A stretch of DNA of 24,317 bases from a virus. The DNA is taken from the IMG/VR virus record IMGVR_UViG_3300010413_000178, positions 1 through 24,317 of that record; one strand, 5' to 3'. The translations under genes were made by a program, and so were the position numbers. The notes beneath the pieces were generated by a model. It ran no database searches. It saw only the letters and a program-made list of their open reading frames with translations, and was not told where the DNA came from. Shown here in pieces: positions 6,278 to 14,100 of this stretch; the stretch's first letter is position 1, and every line of letters starts with the position of its first letter.

Positions 6278-7044
6278 CCCACAAACCCAAACCACAGCCC
6301 ACCCTATGGCTCCTGGTCGCCATCGCCGCCGCCGGCCTCATCGCCCAGCTCATCGCCGCCCAGCACGCCTTTGACTTGCTCGGCCGCGGCCTCATCTATA
6401 GCGCCAGCGCCGCCATCCTCATCGAGGCCGCCACCGTCGGCGAGGCCATCGTCGCCCTGCGCTACGGTGACCGCCTCGCCGCGGTGCTCTTGCTGATCAC
6501 CCTGGCCGTCAGTGGCATATACAACTATGCCCAGGCCCACAGCGCCGCGCCCGATCTCGACGGCCTCGTCAAGGGCGCCCTCGCCATCGGCCCCCTGCTG
6601 GCCCTGCTCTCCGTCGGCCTGCTCCTCGGCGCCGAGCTGCGCGAATACGAGACCCGTCTCGCCGCCTGGCGCCAGATCCAGGAGGCCCATCAGGCCGAGC
6701 AGATCGCCGCCGATCGCCGCCACCAGGCCGAGGATCTCGCCTTCCAGCGCGAACAACAGCGCCTCCAGCTCGAGCATAAACTCCACGAGGAGGCCCTGGC
6801 CACCCGCCGCGCCGAGCGCCACGAGCGCAAGCGGACACCGTCCGGACAGCCGGACCATGACCGGACACCGTCCGGACAGACCGGGACAATGTCGGACAAA
6901 TGGGCGGACCTGTCCGCGTGGCGCGCGGACCCCGACCCGACACTGTCCGCCGCCGAGCTGGCCCGCCTGACCGGCCAGACCACCCGCAACGCCCGCCGCT
7001 GGCTCGCCGCGGTGAGTGGCAATGGACATCACGAGGAAACATAA
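6274..7044 (+). CDS. Four-helix membrane protein with coiled coil and C-terminal HTH-like end
   Basis: This 256-aa protein has four hydrophobic segments (about 11-33, 40-62, 68-87, 102-122), then a Gln/Glu/Arg-rich coiled coil (about 125-190), a Pro/Ser/Thr linker made by short repeats, and an end reading TLSAAELARLTGQTTRNARRWL that resembles a helix-turn-helix. Membrane helices followed by a cytoplasmic DNA-binding end recall DUF2637-type proteins of actinobacterial plasmids; I am not sure of homology. The next operon encodes an FtsK-type motor lacking membrane segments, so this protein may anchor it. The stop is followed at once by a GC-rich hairpin. Confidence 0.65.
   Translation: MTHKPKPQPTLWLLVAIAAAGLIAQLIAAQHAFDLLGRGLIYSASAAILIEAATVGEAIVALRYGDRLAAVLLLITLAVSGIYNYAQAHSAAPDLDGLVKGALAIGPLLALLSVGLLLGAELREYETRLAAWRQIQEAHQAEQIAADRRHQAEDLAFQREQQRLQLEHKLHEEALATRRAERHERKRTPSGQPDHDRTPSGQTGTMSDKWADLSAWRADPDPTLSAAELARLTGQTTRNARRWLAAVSGNGHHEET
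6832..6879. repeat. Two 18-bp direct repeats, core of a CGGACA/TGTCCG cluster
   Basis: CGGACACCGTCCGGACAG occurs at 6832-6849 and again, identically, at 6862-6879. Further CGGACA, CGGACC or TGTCCG hexamers continue to about 6950 inside the same gene. The repeats encode RTPSGQ twice. Repeat period is 30 bp. Confidence 0.8.
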
Positions 7045-7045
7045 A

Positions 7046-7068
7046 CCCCGGGCGATCCGCGCCCGGGG
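7046..7068 (+). terminator. Strong GC hairpin just after the membrane protein stop
   Basis: CCCCGGGCG (7046-7054) and CGCCCGGGG (7060-7068) form a perfect 9-bp stem with a 5-nt loop, starting 2 nt after the stop. There is no T-run after it (G-rich instead), so termination would be partial or need help. It may rather protect the mRNA 3' end. Confidence 0.45.
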
Positions 7069-7107
7069 CTGGCGGGGGGAGCAGAGCAGCAGCCCCGCCG
7101 CCACCAG

Positions 7108-7113
7108 TATAAT
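7108..7113 (+). promoter_or_regulatory. Consensus -10 box (TATAAT) before the FtsK-like gene
   Basis: A perfect TATAAT sits 21 bp before the start codon. The -35 position 17 bp upstream (agcagc) is poor. A transcript starting here would begin close to the AGGAG ribosome binding site, so the leader would be very short. Confidence 0.4.
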
Positions 7114-7134
7114 CGAAACAGGAGCAGAGAACAA

Positions 7135-8526
7135 ATGACAACCAACAAACGAGTACTAGAATTTCAAGCCGATCGCATCGAGGCGGTGTTGGCCCGCCAC
7201 AAAATAGGCGCCTGCGTTACCGGTGGCAACGTCTCGCCCCGCTGGATCCAGTTCCAGATCATGCCTACGCTTGGCACCAAAGTCAACCGCATCACCAGCC
7301 TGGCCGACGAGCTGGCGATGGCGCTGCGCGCTAATTCCTGTCGCGTCGCCCGCCAATCGAGCGATGGCCTGGTCACGGTCGAGATCCCCCGCGCTGATCC
7401 CCAGGTGATCCACCTGCTCAAACTGCAGCGGCGCCTGCAGGAACAAAAACAGCTCCCCGCCGTTGCCGCCGTCCTGGGCCTGGCCGACGATGGCGCGCCG
7501 CTTCTCGTGCGGCTGCCCTCGCCCCAGGTCGCCCACCTGCTCATTGCCGGCACCACCGGCAGCGGCAAAAGCGCCCTCGCGCAGACCATCATCGCCTCCC
7601 TGGCGCTCACCCACAGCCCGGATCAGCTCCAATTCGTTCTCATCGATCCCAAGCGCAGCGGGTTCGGCCCGCTGGCCGGGCTGCCCCACCTGATGCAACC
7701 CGTCATCACCGACCCCGGCGAGGCCGCCGCTGTCCTGGGCCAGCTCGCCAAACTAATGGAACAGCGCGACAAAGGCGCCGAGCCTCGCATCGTCATCGCC
7801 ATCGATGAGCTCGTCGATCTGCTCATCACCCAACCCGGCGCCGAAACGCCCCTGATGCGCCTGGCACAACGCGGCCGCGAGCCAGGTCTGCACCTGGTCG
7901 CCTGCACCCAGAAACCCGCCGCCGCCGTGATCGGCTCGCTCACCAAGGCAAATTTCCCCGTCCGCCTGGTGGGTCACGTCACCTCTCCGGAGGATGCCAA
8001 GGTCGCCACCGGCTACGGGGGCACCGGTGCCGAGCACCTGCAAGGGCCGGGCGACTTTATCGCCGTCAATGGAGGCCAGATAACCCGCTTCCAGGCGGCC
8101 TATACCCCGACCACCGACCTGGCGCGCATCGTGCGCGATCTCACCCAGCAGCATCACACGCCCGTGGTCATCGACCTGCCCTTGCTGGACGCGCCCACCA
8201 CCGACGATGACCAACTCGCCGCGTATGTCGCCCGCGCCCGCACAATCTGGCCCACGCTCCAGGAAAACGGCGGCCTGCGCTGGGGTGCCAAGGCCGACCT
8301 GGCCGAGGCTATTTTTGGCGAGCGCGATACCGCCGGCCACCGCGGCAAATGGGTCGACCGCGTCATCGCCGATCTGGAGGCGGATCCCGAGCCCATTGAG
8401 GGGCAGTCTGAGCCCGTCGAGGGTCAAAAAAAAACTACTACTACCGCCCGCAGACTCCTCCTTCGCAACAAACGCGGCGGACCGGCTCTCGAAACGGTAG
8501 TAGTAGTATTTAAGGGGGGAAAATGA
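7135..8526 (+). CDS. FtsK/SpoIIIE-type DNA translocase without membrane segments
   Basis: This 463-aa protein aligns by eye with the FtsK motor: the N-terminal region (QFQIMPTLGTKVNRITSLADELAMAL, about 39-64) matches the segment before the RecA-like core; Walker A is GTTGSGKS (139-146), Walker B IVIAIDEL (219-226), and ACTQKP and FPVRLVGHV follow. The C-terminal region (about 370-430) may be a winged helix like FtsK gamma, though this is weak. It has none of the N-terminal membrane helices of chromosomal FtsK; membrane proteins lie on both sides. Similar cut-down motors act in plasmid transfer (TraB) and in partition of extrachromosomal elements. Its start follows AGGAG. Its 3' end holds a (CTA)n/(TAG)n inverted repeat and overlaps the next start by 4 bp. 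Confidence 0.9.
   Translation: MTTNKRVLEFQADRIEAVLARHKIGACVTGGNVSPRWIQFQIMPTLGTKVNRITSLADELAMALRANSCRVARQSSDGLVTVEIPRADPQVIHLLKLQRRLQEQKQLPAVAAVLGLADDGAPLLVRLPSPQVAHLLIAGTTGSGKSALAQTIIASLALTHSPDQLQFVLIDPKRSGFGPLAGLPHLMQPVITDPGEAAAVLGQLAKLMEQRDKGAEPRIVIAIDELVDLLITQPGAETPLMRLAQRGREPGLHLVACTQKPAAAVIGSLTKANFPVRLVGHVTSPEDAKVATGYGGTGAEHLQGPGDFIAVNGGQITRFQAAYTPTTDLARIVRDLTQQHHTPVVIDLPLLDAPTTDDDQLAAYVARARTIWPTLQENGGLRWGAKADLAEAIFGERDTAGHRGKWVDRVIADLEADPEPIEGQSEPVEGQKKTTTTARRLLLRNKRGGPALETVVVVFKGGK
8434..8507. repeat. (CTA)n/(TAG)n inverted repeat at the end of the FtsK-like gene
   Basis: ACTACTACTACCG (8434-8446) and CGGTAGTAGTAGT (8495-8507) are perfect 13-bp arms 48 bp apart. They encode TTTT and VVVV in the protein tail. 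The left arm follows a run of nine A. The motif matches the repeat at 5551-5593 in both sequence and coding effect. Confidence 0.8.
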
Positions 8527-8894
8527 GCGTACAAAAGCGGATCTTACTCATCGCACTCGGGTTCGCGGCCGGCTTTGGCGCCGTCCTGGCCACCCGTCTC
8601 GACGCCTCCGCCATCGCCGCCGTATTGGGGGCCGTGTGCGCGCTGGCCTTCGGCGTGCCCATCACGGTGCTCGGCACCGCCATGCTATTCCGCTACCGCC
8701 AGCAGGCCCAGCAGCCCCAACCGCGCTCAATGCCACAATTCCAATCGCCCGTCGTCATCGTGCCCCCGGCCCAGATGTCACAGCTCGGCTACACGCCGCC
8801 CTGGTACAACCCGGCCGAGCTAGAAACGCGGCCCACCGGTCCCCGCCGTTTCTCTGTCATCGGCGAGGTCGACGAGGATTGGAGCAACGATTGA
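8523..8894 (+). CDS. Small two-helix membrane protein
   Basis: This 123-aa protein has two hydrophobic segments (about 6-24 and 31-54), then a Pro/Gln-rich cytoplasmic-type tail ending in VIGEVDEDWSND. It starts in an ATGA overlap with the FtsK-like gene behind GGGGGGAAA, so the two should be made together. It could anchor the FtsK motor in the membrane, or be a holin-like or superinfection protein; no signature decides. The operon context favours the first. Confidence 0.6.
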   Translation: MSVQKRILLIALGFAAGFGAVLATRLDASAIAAVLGAVCALAFGVPITVLGTAMLFRYRQQAQQPQPRSMPQFQSPVVIVPPAQMSQLGYTPPWYNPAELETRPTGPRRFSVIGEVDEDWSND

Positions 8895-8895
8895 C

Positions 8896-8909
8896 GTTTG
8901 CGCGCAAAC
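8896..8909. promoter_or_regulatory. parS-like 14-bp palindrome before the ParB-like gene
   Basis: GTTTGCGCGCAAAC is a perfect palindrome 22 bp before the ParB-like start. Its outer GTTT/AAAC matches canonical chromosomal parS (GTTTCACGTGAAAC), with only the central six bases different. The core TTGCGCGCAAACA recurs after the gene. Confidence 0.65.
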
Positions 8910-8931
8910 ATAAGATATACAGGAGATCGAA

Positions 8932-10692
8932 ATGATCATCATCCCGCTCCATCACATACACCCCAACCCCTGGCAAACCCGCCAGCGGGTGGACAAGACC
9001 CAGGTCGCCGAGCTCGCCGCCGACATCGTCAGCCGTAAAGCGGCCCGCCCCGAAACCCGCGGCCTGCTCCAGCTCCCCGCCGGCCGTCCCATCGACGCGG
9101 CCGGAAACCCGCTTAATGCCTGGATGCCCGGCGCCCACGTGCAGCTCGTCTATGGCCACAACCGCCTCGCCGCTTTCCACCTGCTCTCCGAGAATGACGA
9201 GGATTATCTCTACCTGCCTGTCGAGATCGTCCAATTCGATGATCAGGAAATGGCCACCGCCGCCTGGGCCGAAAACGCCCAGCGCAGCGATCTCACTCCC
9301 ATCGAGGAGGCCGAGGCCATCCAGCGGATGATCGAGGCCTTCGGCTGGACCCAGGCCCAGGCCGGCGACCATCTCGGCCTCTCCCGCCCTACCGTCTCCA
9401 ACAAACTCCGCCTCCTCAAACTCGACGACGCGGGCCGCCAGGCCGTCCTGGAGGGCCAGATCACCGAGCGCCAGGCTATGGCTATCCTGCCTGTGTTCGA
9501 TCTCCCTGCGCCGGCATTCGAGCGCGCCAAAAATAAAGACGGCTGGTTAAAAACCGACGACCTGGTCCAATGGGCCTTGGAGGGCCAATCCTCCGATTAT
9601 CTCCGCGGCCGTGCCGACGTCCTCGTTCGCTACTCTACCAAACATCTCGACCGCGACAACAAGCACGACGACCCCCCCTTCCCCCTCGATCACCTGTTCG
9701 AGGAGCTCCCCCTCGTCAACGAAGTCGCATCTGGCGGGATCCAGTCCCCCCGCTGCGACAACTGCCCCATCCGCGTCAAATACGGCCAATTCTACCGCTG
9801 CCCCGACTTTGACTGTTACGACGCCAAGGCCGCCACCTGGATCGCCGCCCGCCTCGCCGAGGCCTCCGCCATCCTGGGGATCTCCGTGGCTGATGACGAC
9901 GAATCGACAGCCTGGGAAGTAGAAAAAGGCTTTGGAGATGAGGACCTCGATCTCGTCTCAGAGATCGTCATCGAGGACGGCTGTAAGCGCGGCTGCCTCC
10001 GCCTCCGTTTCAACCGCAGCGATTACGCCTACCATCCCGCCGGCTTCGACGACATCGCCGTCGTCTGTCATCACGGTAAAGATGCCAACCGCTGCCATTG
10101 CCTCGCCGCCAAAAAGGGCCAGCAGACCCGCGAGGAAACTTTTAGAGAATCGAGGGATCGACTCGCGAAGGAGATCGAGAAAAAGATCAAGAATCCTGTC
10201 GCCGGTTTGTTGTCCACGTCTTTGGCCAGCAATCACCGCGGCGCGTGGATCGTCCTGCTCCGTGCGATGGCGATCGGATACAAGAAAGACGATATTAAAG
10301 AGTGGACGCTCCAACAGATTCAAGACAAGATCGCCCACAGGATGATCTGGAATCTGATGGGCTATTACAGCACATTCGAGGCTGCCCAAACCGACGTCAG
10401 CAAGATCCTCGCCGATGCCGGCCTCCCCGCTCCCTGGCAGTGCGACACTGCCGCCGACATCCTCCAGACCAAACTCGAACGAATCGCCGGCTGGTTCGCC
10501 ACCGAGGAGCTCCCCACTTCCGAGGCCGTCCAGGGCAACATCGACAACCTGGAGAAACTCGCCGATCAACTGGAGGACCTGGACGGCGACCACGCCGGCC
10601 TCGCCGAGGCCATCGCCGCCCTGCGAAATGAGCTGGAGGAGCTCCGAACGGAGCTCCAGATCGACCTATTCGAAGGCCACCTGGAGGACTAA
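8932..10692 (+). CDS. ParB-like partition protein with extra Cys-rich domains
   Basis: This 586-aa protein begins with a ParB/Spo0J core. It has the CTP-binding-type motif VYGHNRLAAF (73-82; canonical form GxRR), the ENxQR-type motif ENAQRSDLTPIEEAEA (114-129) and a helix-turn-helix WTQAQAGDHLGLSRPTVSNK (139-158). About 400 further residues follow, with two Cys/His clusters (C275, C278, C290, C295; and C351, C355, C379 to C390) and an acidic, Leu-rich helical end. Typical ParB is about 300 aa, so this is a long form. No ParA is in the window. It starts behind AGGAG. The parS-like palindromes on both sides suggest autoregulation, partition or both. Confidence 0.85.
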   Translation: MIIIPLHHIHPNPWQTRQRVDKTQVAELAADIVSRKAARPETRGLLQLPAGRPIDAAGNPLNAWMPGAHVQLVYGHNRLAAFHLLSENDEDYLYLPVEIVQFDDQEMATAAWAENAQRSDLTPIEEAEAIQRMIEAFGWTQAQAGDHLGLSRPTVSNKLRLLKLDDAGRQAVLEGQITERQAMAILPVFDLPAPAFERAKNKDGWLKTDDLVQWALEGQSSDYLRGRADVLVRYSTKHLDRDNKHDDPPFPLDHLFEELPLVNEVASGGIQSPRCDNCPIRVKYGQFYRCPDFDCYDAKAATWIAARLAEASAILGISVADDDESTAWEVEKGFGDEDLDLVSEIVIEDGCKRGCLRLRFNRSDYAYHPAGFDDIAVVCHHGKDANRCHCLAAKKGQQTREETFRESRDRLAKEIEKKIKNPVAGLLSTSLASNHRGAWIVLLRAMAIGYKKDDIKEWTLQQIQDKIAHRMIWNLMGYYSTFEAAQTDVSKILADAGLPAPWQCDTAADILQTKLERIAGWFATEELPTSEAVQGNIDNLEKLADQLEDLDGDHAGLAEAIAALRNELEELRTELQIDLFEGHLED

Positions 10693-10697
10693 TAGAA

Positions 10698-10730
10698 CAA
10701 CCGTACTAATCCAACGGTTGCGCGCAAACA
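10698..10730. promoter_or_regulatory. Second ParB-type palindrome overlapping a hairpin
   Basis: CAACCGT (10698-10704) and ACGGTTG (10714-10720) form a 7-bp hairpin 6 nt after the ParB stop. Overlapping it, TTGCGCGCAA (10718-10727) repeats the palindrome core found before the gene, and 13 bp (TTGCGCGCAAACA) are identical. It may be a second ParB site; the hairpin lacks a T-run, so it is a doubtful terminator. Confidence 0.5.
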
Positions 10731-10763
10731 CCCAATCCAAAATCCGCAATCCCAAATCCAAAA
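10731..10763. repeat. Intergenic repeat, CCAAAATC family
   Basis: A run of cccaatccaaaatccgcaa-type units fills the junction where the early (plus) and late (minus) operons converge, and runs up to the stop of the last late gene. Confidence 0.75.
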
Positions 10764-11045
10764 TCAAGAGGCCTCCGTCAGCGCCTCGTACCACCATCCA
10801 TCCCCCACGCTCACGCACAGCCACACATTCGCCCCCCCGCCGGCGTCGTTGATCACCCCGATCGCCCCCGTCCCTCCCTCGCTCGCCGCCCCCAGCGCCC
10901 CCTCGATCTGCTCCAGCGTCGGCGGATTGCTCACGTCATTCTCCGAGTACCGCGCGAACGCCTGCAGCTCCACCGCCTGCAAGGTGGCTACCGCCGCCTC
11001 CAACCGCTCCAAATGCCTGAGAACCTGATTCAAAACCTGCGACAT
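10764..11045 (-). CDS. Small tail-associated protein, last gene of the late operon
   Basis: This 93-aa protein has an N-terminal helical stretch (QVLNQVLRHLERLEAAVATLQ) likely to form a coiled coil, then a compact domain. The end GGGANVWLCVSVGDGWWYEAL resembles a short motif I know from the ends of siphovirus tail fibre proteins. It follows the tail hub gene after a repeat-filled 81-bp gap. A minor tail or fibre-associated role is inferred from position and this motif; no enzyme motif is seen. Confidence 0.5.
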   Translation of the reverse strand: MSQVLNQVLRHLERLEAAVATLQAVELQAFARYSENDVSNPPTLEQIEGALGAASEGGTGAIGVINDAGGGANVWLCVSVGDGWWYEALTEAS

Positions 11046-11078
11046 CCTCTATTCCCTCGCTGACTCGCTCATTCGTTC

Positions 11079-11128
11079 TATCCGCGTTCATCTGCGGTTC
11101 CAAAATCCAAAATCAAAAATCCAAAATC
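11079..11128. repeat. Intergenic repeat, CCGCGTTCATCTGCGG plus CCAAAATC families
   Basis: One unit of atccgcgttcatctgcggtt is followed by three ccaaaatc-type units. They fill the gap between the tail hub gene and the last small tail gene. Confidence 0.8.
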
Positions 11129-14100
11129 AGACCGTTTCCGTAGTAACGTCGATCCGCTCCCCCCCATCCGCCTGCAGCGCCACCGCCACCCGCGAAATCT
11201 TCTGCGTCAGCGTCAACTCATCATACCGCGCCGTCACCAGGTCCCCCATCACCCCATCGATACAGTAATGCTTTCCATACAAACTCGCCGGCGTCTGCAG
11301 CACGTCGAACGACAACTCCTCCCGTGCCCGGAACGTGTCCAGCTTCTCGTTTGCCGCCGAAACCAGCGCCGCCGCCGACTCCCGGTTGTTCGCGTCCACG
11401 AACAACTCCACATCGTTCGTCGCCGCGTAATCCTCCCCCGTCACCACCTGCGTCATCCGCGTGTCCTCCCGGCCTCGCCCCGCCGCCAGCACCACCGTCG
11501 CCTCCTGGATCCGGTTGTACCGGTACCGCGGATTTGCCATATTCCCCCACGCCAGGCTAAACGTCAGCGTCTCCGTCAGATCCGTCCCCCGCTGCCCGCT
11601 GTAAAAGTCGAACTCCCAGTTCGCCGCCGTCTGCTCCTCCAGGTCGAAATCCCCCCCCGCCACCCGCGCCAGCTCTTGCAGTTCGTCCAGCACGTTCTTC
11701 CACGAGCAGCCCCACGAAATGGTATTTCCTCCCGACGCCGTCGCCGCCACCGTGATCCCCGTGATCGCCCCCGCCCGGATCCGTCCGTTTCCCGTCGTCG
11801 CGTTCGCCCCACAGTTGTAATCGACCAGGTACTTCATCACCGTCTCGGCCGGCTGGCTCGTGAACTTGCTCCGGTTCGTCGTGTTCGCATACCACAACAC
11901 GTGCCGTGTCCCCAGCAGCCATAACACCCCTGGCGCCGCGCCCTCGAAATACGCCGCATCCGTCTGGTACCGCTGCTGGTCCAGAAATAGGCCCTGGAAA
12001 TCCCGGTACCAATCGATCTCGGCATTCACCACCCGCCGCCATACCTCCACGATGTACCGGTGCCCCAGCTCGTCGATCGCGTGGTGATCCCCCGCCAGCA
12101 CGAACCGGCACAACCCCGCCGCGTTCACCTGCTTCACGTACGACAGCCCCAGGAAATCCGTCACCTCCGCTACCAGATTCCCATCCGTGTCCAGGAACCG
12201 CAGCTTGTACTGAGCCTCCAGTACCTGCGTCCCCGTGCCCGGCGGCAAGGGGGGCGGCGCCGGTGGGGTGGGCGGTTCCTCCTCCTCCTCGGCCACGATC
12301 CCATTAGCCACGATGTACTCGATCTCGCCCTGCACCAGCGCGCGATCGAACACCGCCAGCTCGTCTATCAAGCCATCGTAATAGTATTCGTCATTCGTAC
12401 CCCGGCCCACCTCGAAAGCCGCGTCGCTATTATTTAGCAAACTCGTGAACGACGTGACCGGCGTGCAATCCAGCTCACCATCGCGGTACAGGCGCAATTC
12501 GTTCCCGTCGTACACCGCCGCCAGGTGTACCCACGAGCCCGCCGTCGTGGCCGTGCTTGCTTGCAGGTGCGTCGCCGCCGCTCCATCCGCCGACACCGAG
12601 ACGCGATGATAATAACTTCCGGTATCCAGGAGCAACGACACCTGATAAGCGCGATCGCCGCCATCGATGTCGAACTTTGATACCAGCGCGTGCCGGCCCA
12701 CATCCGTCAAGGATTCCGGCTTGACCCACATCAAGATCGTGAATTGATCGCTCAGATCCAGCCCCGTCTGGCTGGCGTCGGCGATACTCAGATATTGGCT
12801 GCTCGTGTCCTCGAAATCCGCCGAGTTATCCCCCTCCTGCGCATCCGACGAATACCCCACCGAGTTATTGTCCGTCAGGTCGTTCGAATCGTTCGGCGAA
12901 TCGTCGTACCGCGTCCCGCTCTCCTCCTCCATCCGCCACAACCCGCGCAGGTTCACGTCGTCATCGTACACCGGCGGATTCTGGATCCCGTTCGTGTAAA
13001 TGTCCAGGATCTGCGCCGCCGTCAGCGCCCGCCGGAACACTGCCACCTCATCCATCAGCCCGTCGTACGGCCATACGTCCTCTGGATGCCGCCCCAGGCG
13101 GAACGCCGAGCTCGAGTTATAAACCGACGACGAGAACGCCGTCGGCGAGCAATCCGATACTCCGTTCCGGTAAATCGTCAACTCCGTCCCGTCGTACACC
13201 GCCGCCAGGTGCACCCAGCTCCCCGCGCTCACGGCCGTATCCGCCTGCACTGCCGAATAACTCGATCCATCACTCGACACGTTCAACCGCGGATATAGGC
13301 TCCCTCCGGAGAGTACCAGCCACAACATATAGGCCCGCAGGTTCCCGCTCGTGACGTACTTTCCCGCCAGGAACGCGTTCGCCGCTACGCTCTCCGGTTT
13401 GATCCACATACAGATCGTGAACGCCGTGCTTAGATCCAATCCCTCCTGGTTCCCGTCCGTGATCTCCAGGTATTCGTTAGTGCCCGACTCGAAATCCGCG
13501 CTATACGTTCCCTGCTGTGCGTCCGCGCTCTGGGTCACCGTGTTATTATCCGTCAGATGATTCAGGTACAACGTCTGATCGTACCGCGTTCCCGAGGCCT
13601 CCTCCATCATCCACAGCCCACGCAACGCGCTATCGTCCTTGTAAACCGCGATCGTCTCCGCGGGTGGCGTCGTCTCCTGGATCTCTACCAGCCCCAGCGG
13701 GATAATCCACGGATCCGTCATCAAATCCGCCGCCCCGTCGTTATCGACGATGGCTGCCGTATTCTCGGTCCAGGTGGCCCAATATTGGATCATAACTACA
13801 TCGTCGTACGTGTCACGCACCGCGTCGATGCTATTCATACAATCGTACGTGCCCGACATCGGGTCGTACTCGGGCCCATGCTCCGGGATGATGATCGGGA
13901 CGCCACAGCTCTGCAGCTCAGAATATCCCGTCGATCCGATGTCAAAATTGTCGTCGTACACCGTGCAGCCCACCAGATCGGCGTAATCAGCTCCGGGAAA
14001 CGCCGCCGCTAGATTCCGGCCGATGTCGCGGTGACACGTTGTATATGCAAAGATCAAATGATCGTCCAGGCCGTGAGTATTGCCCAGGTAATCGTGCACG

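Noticed and set aside
6304-7134. 276-aa minus-strand Gly/Ala-rich ORF
   Set aside because: Shadow of the four-helix membrane protein, whose hydrophobic segments and gene overlaps are convincing.
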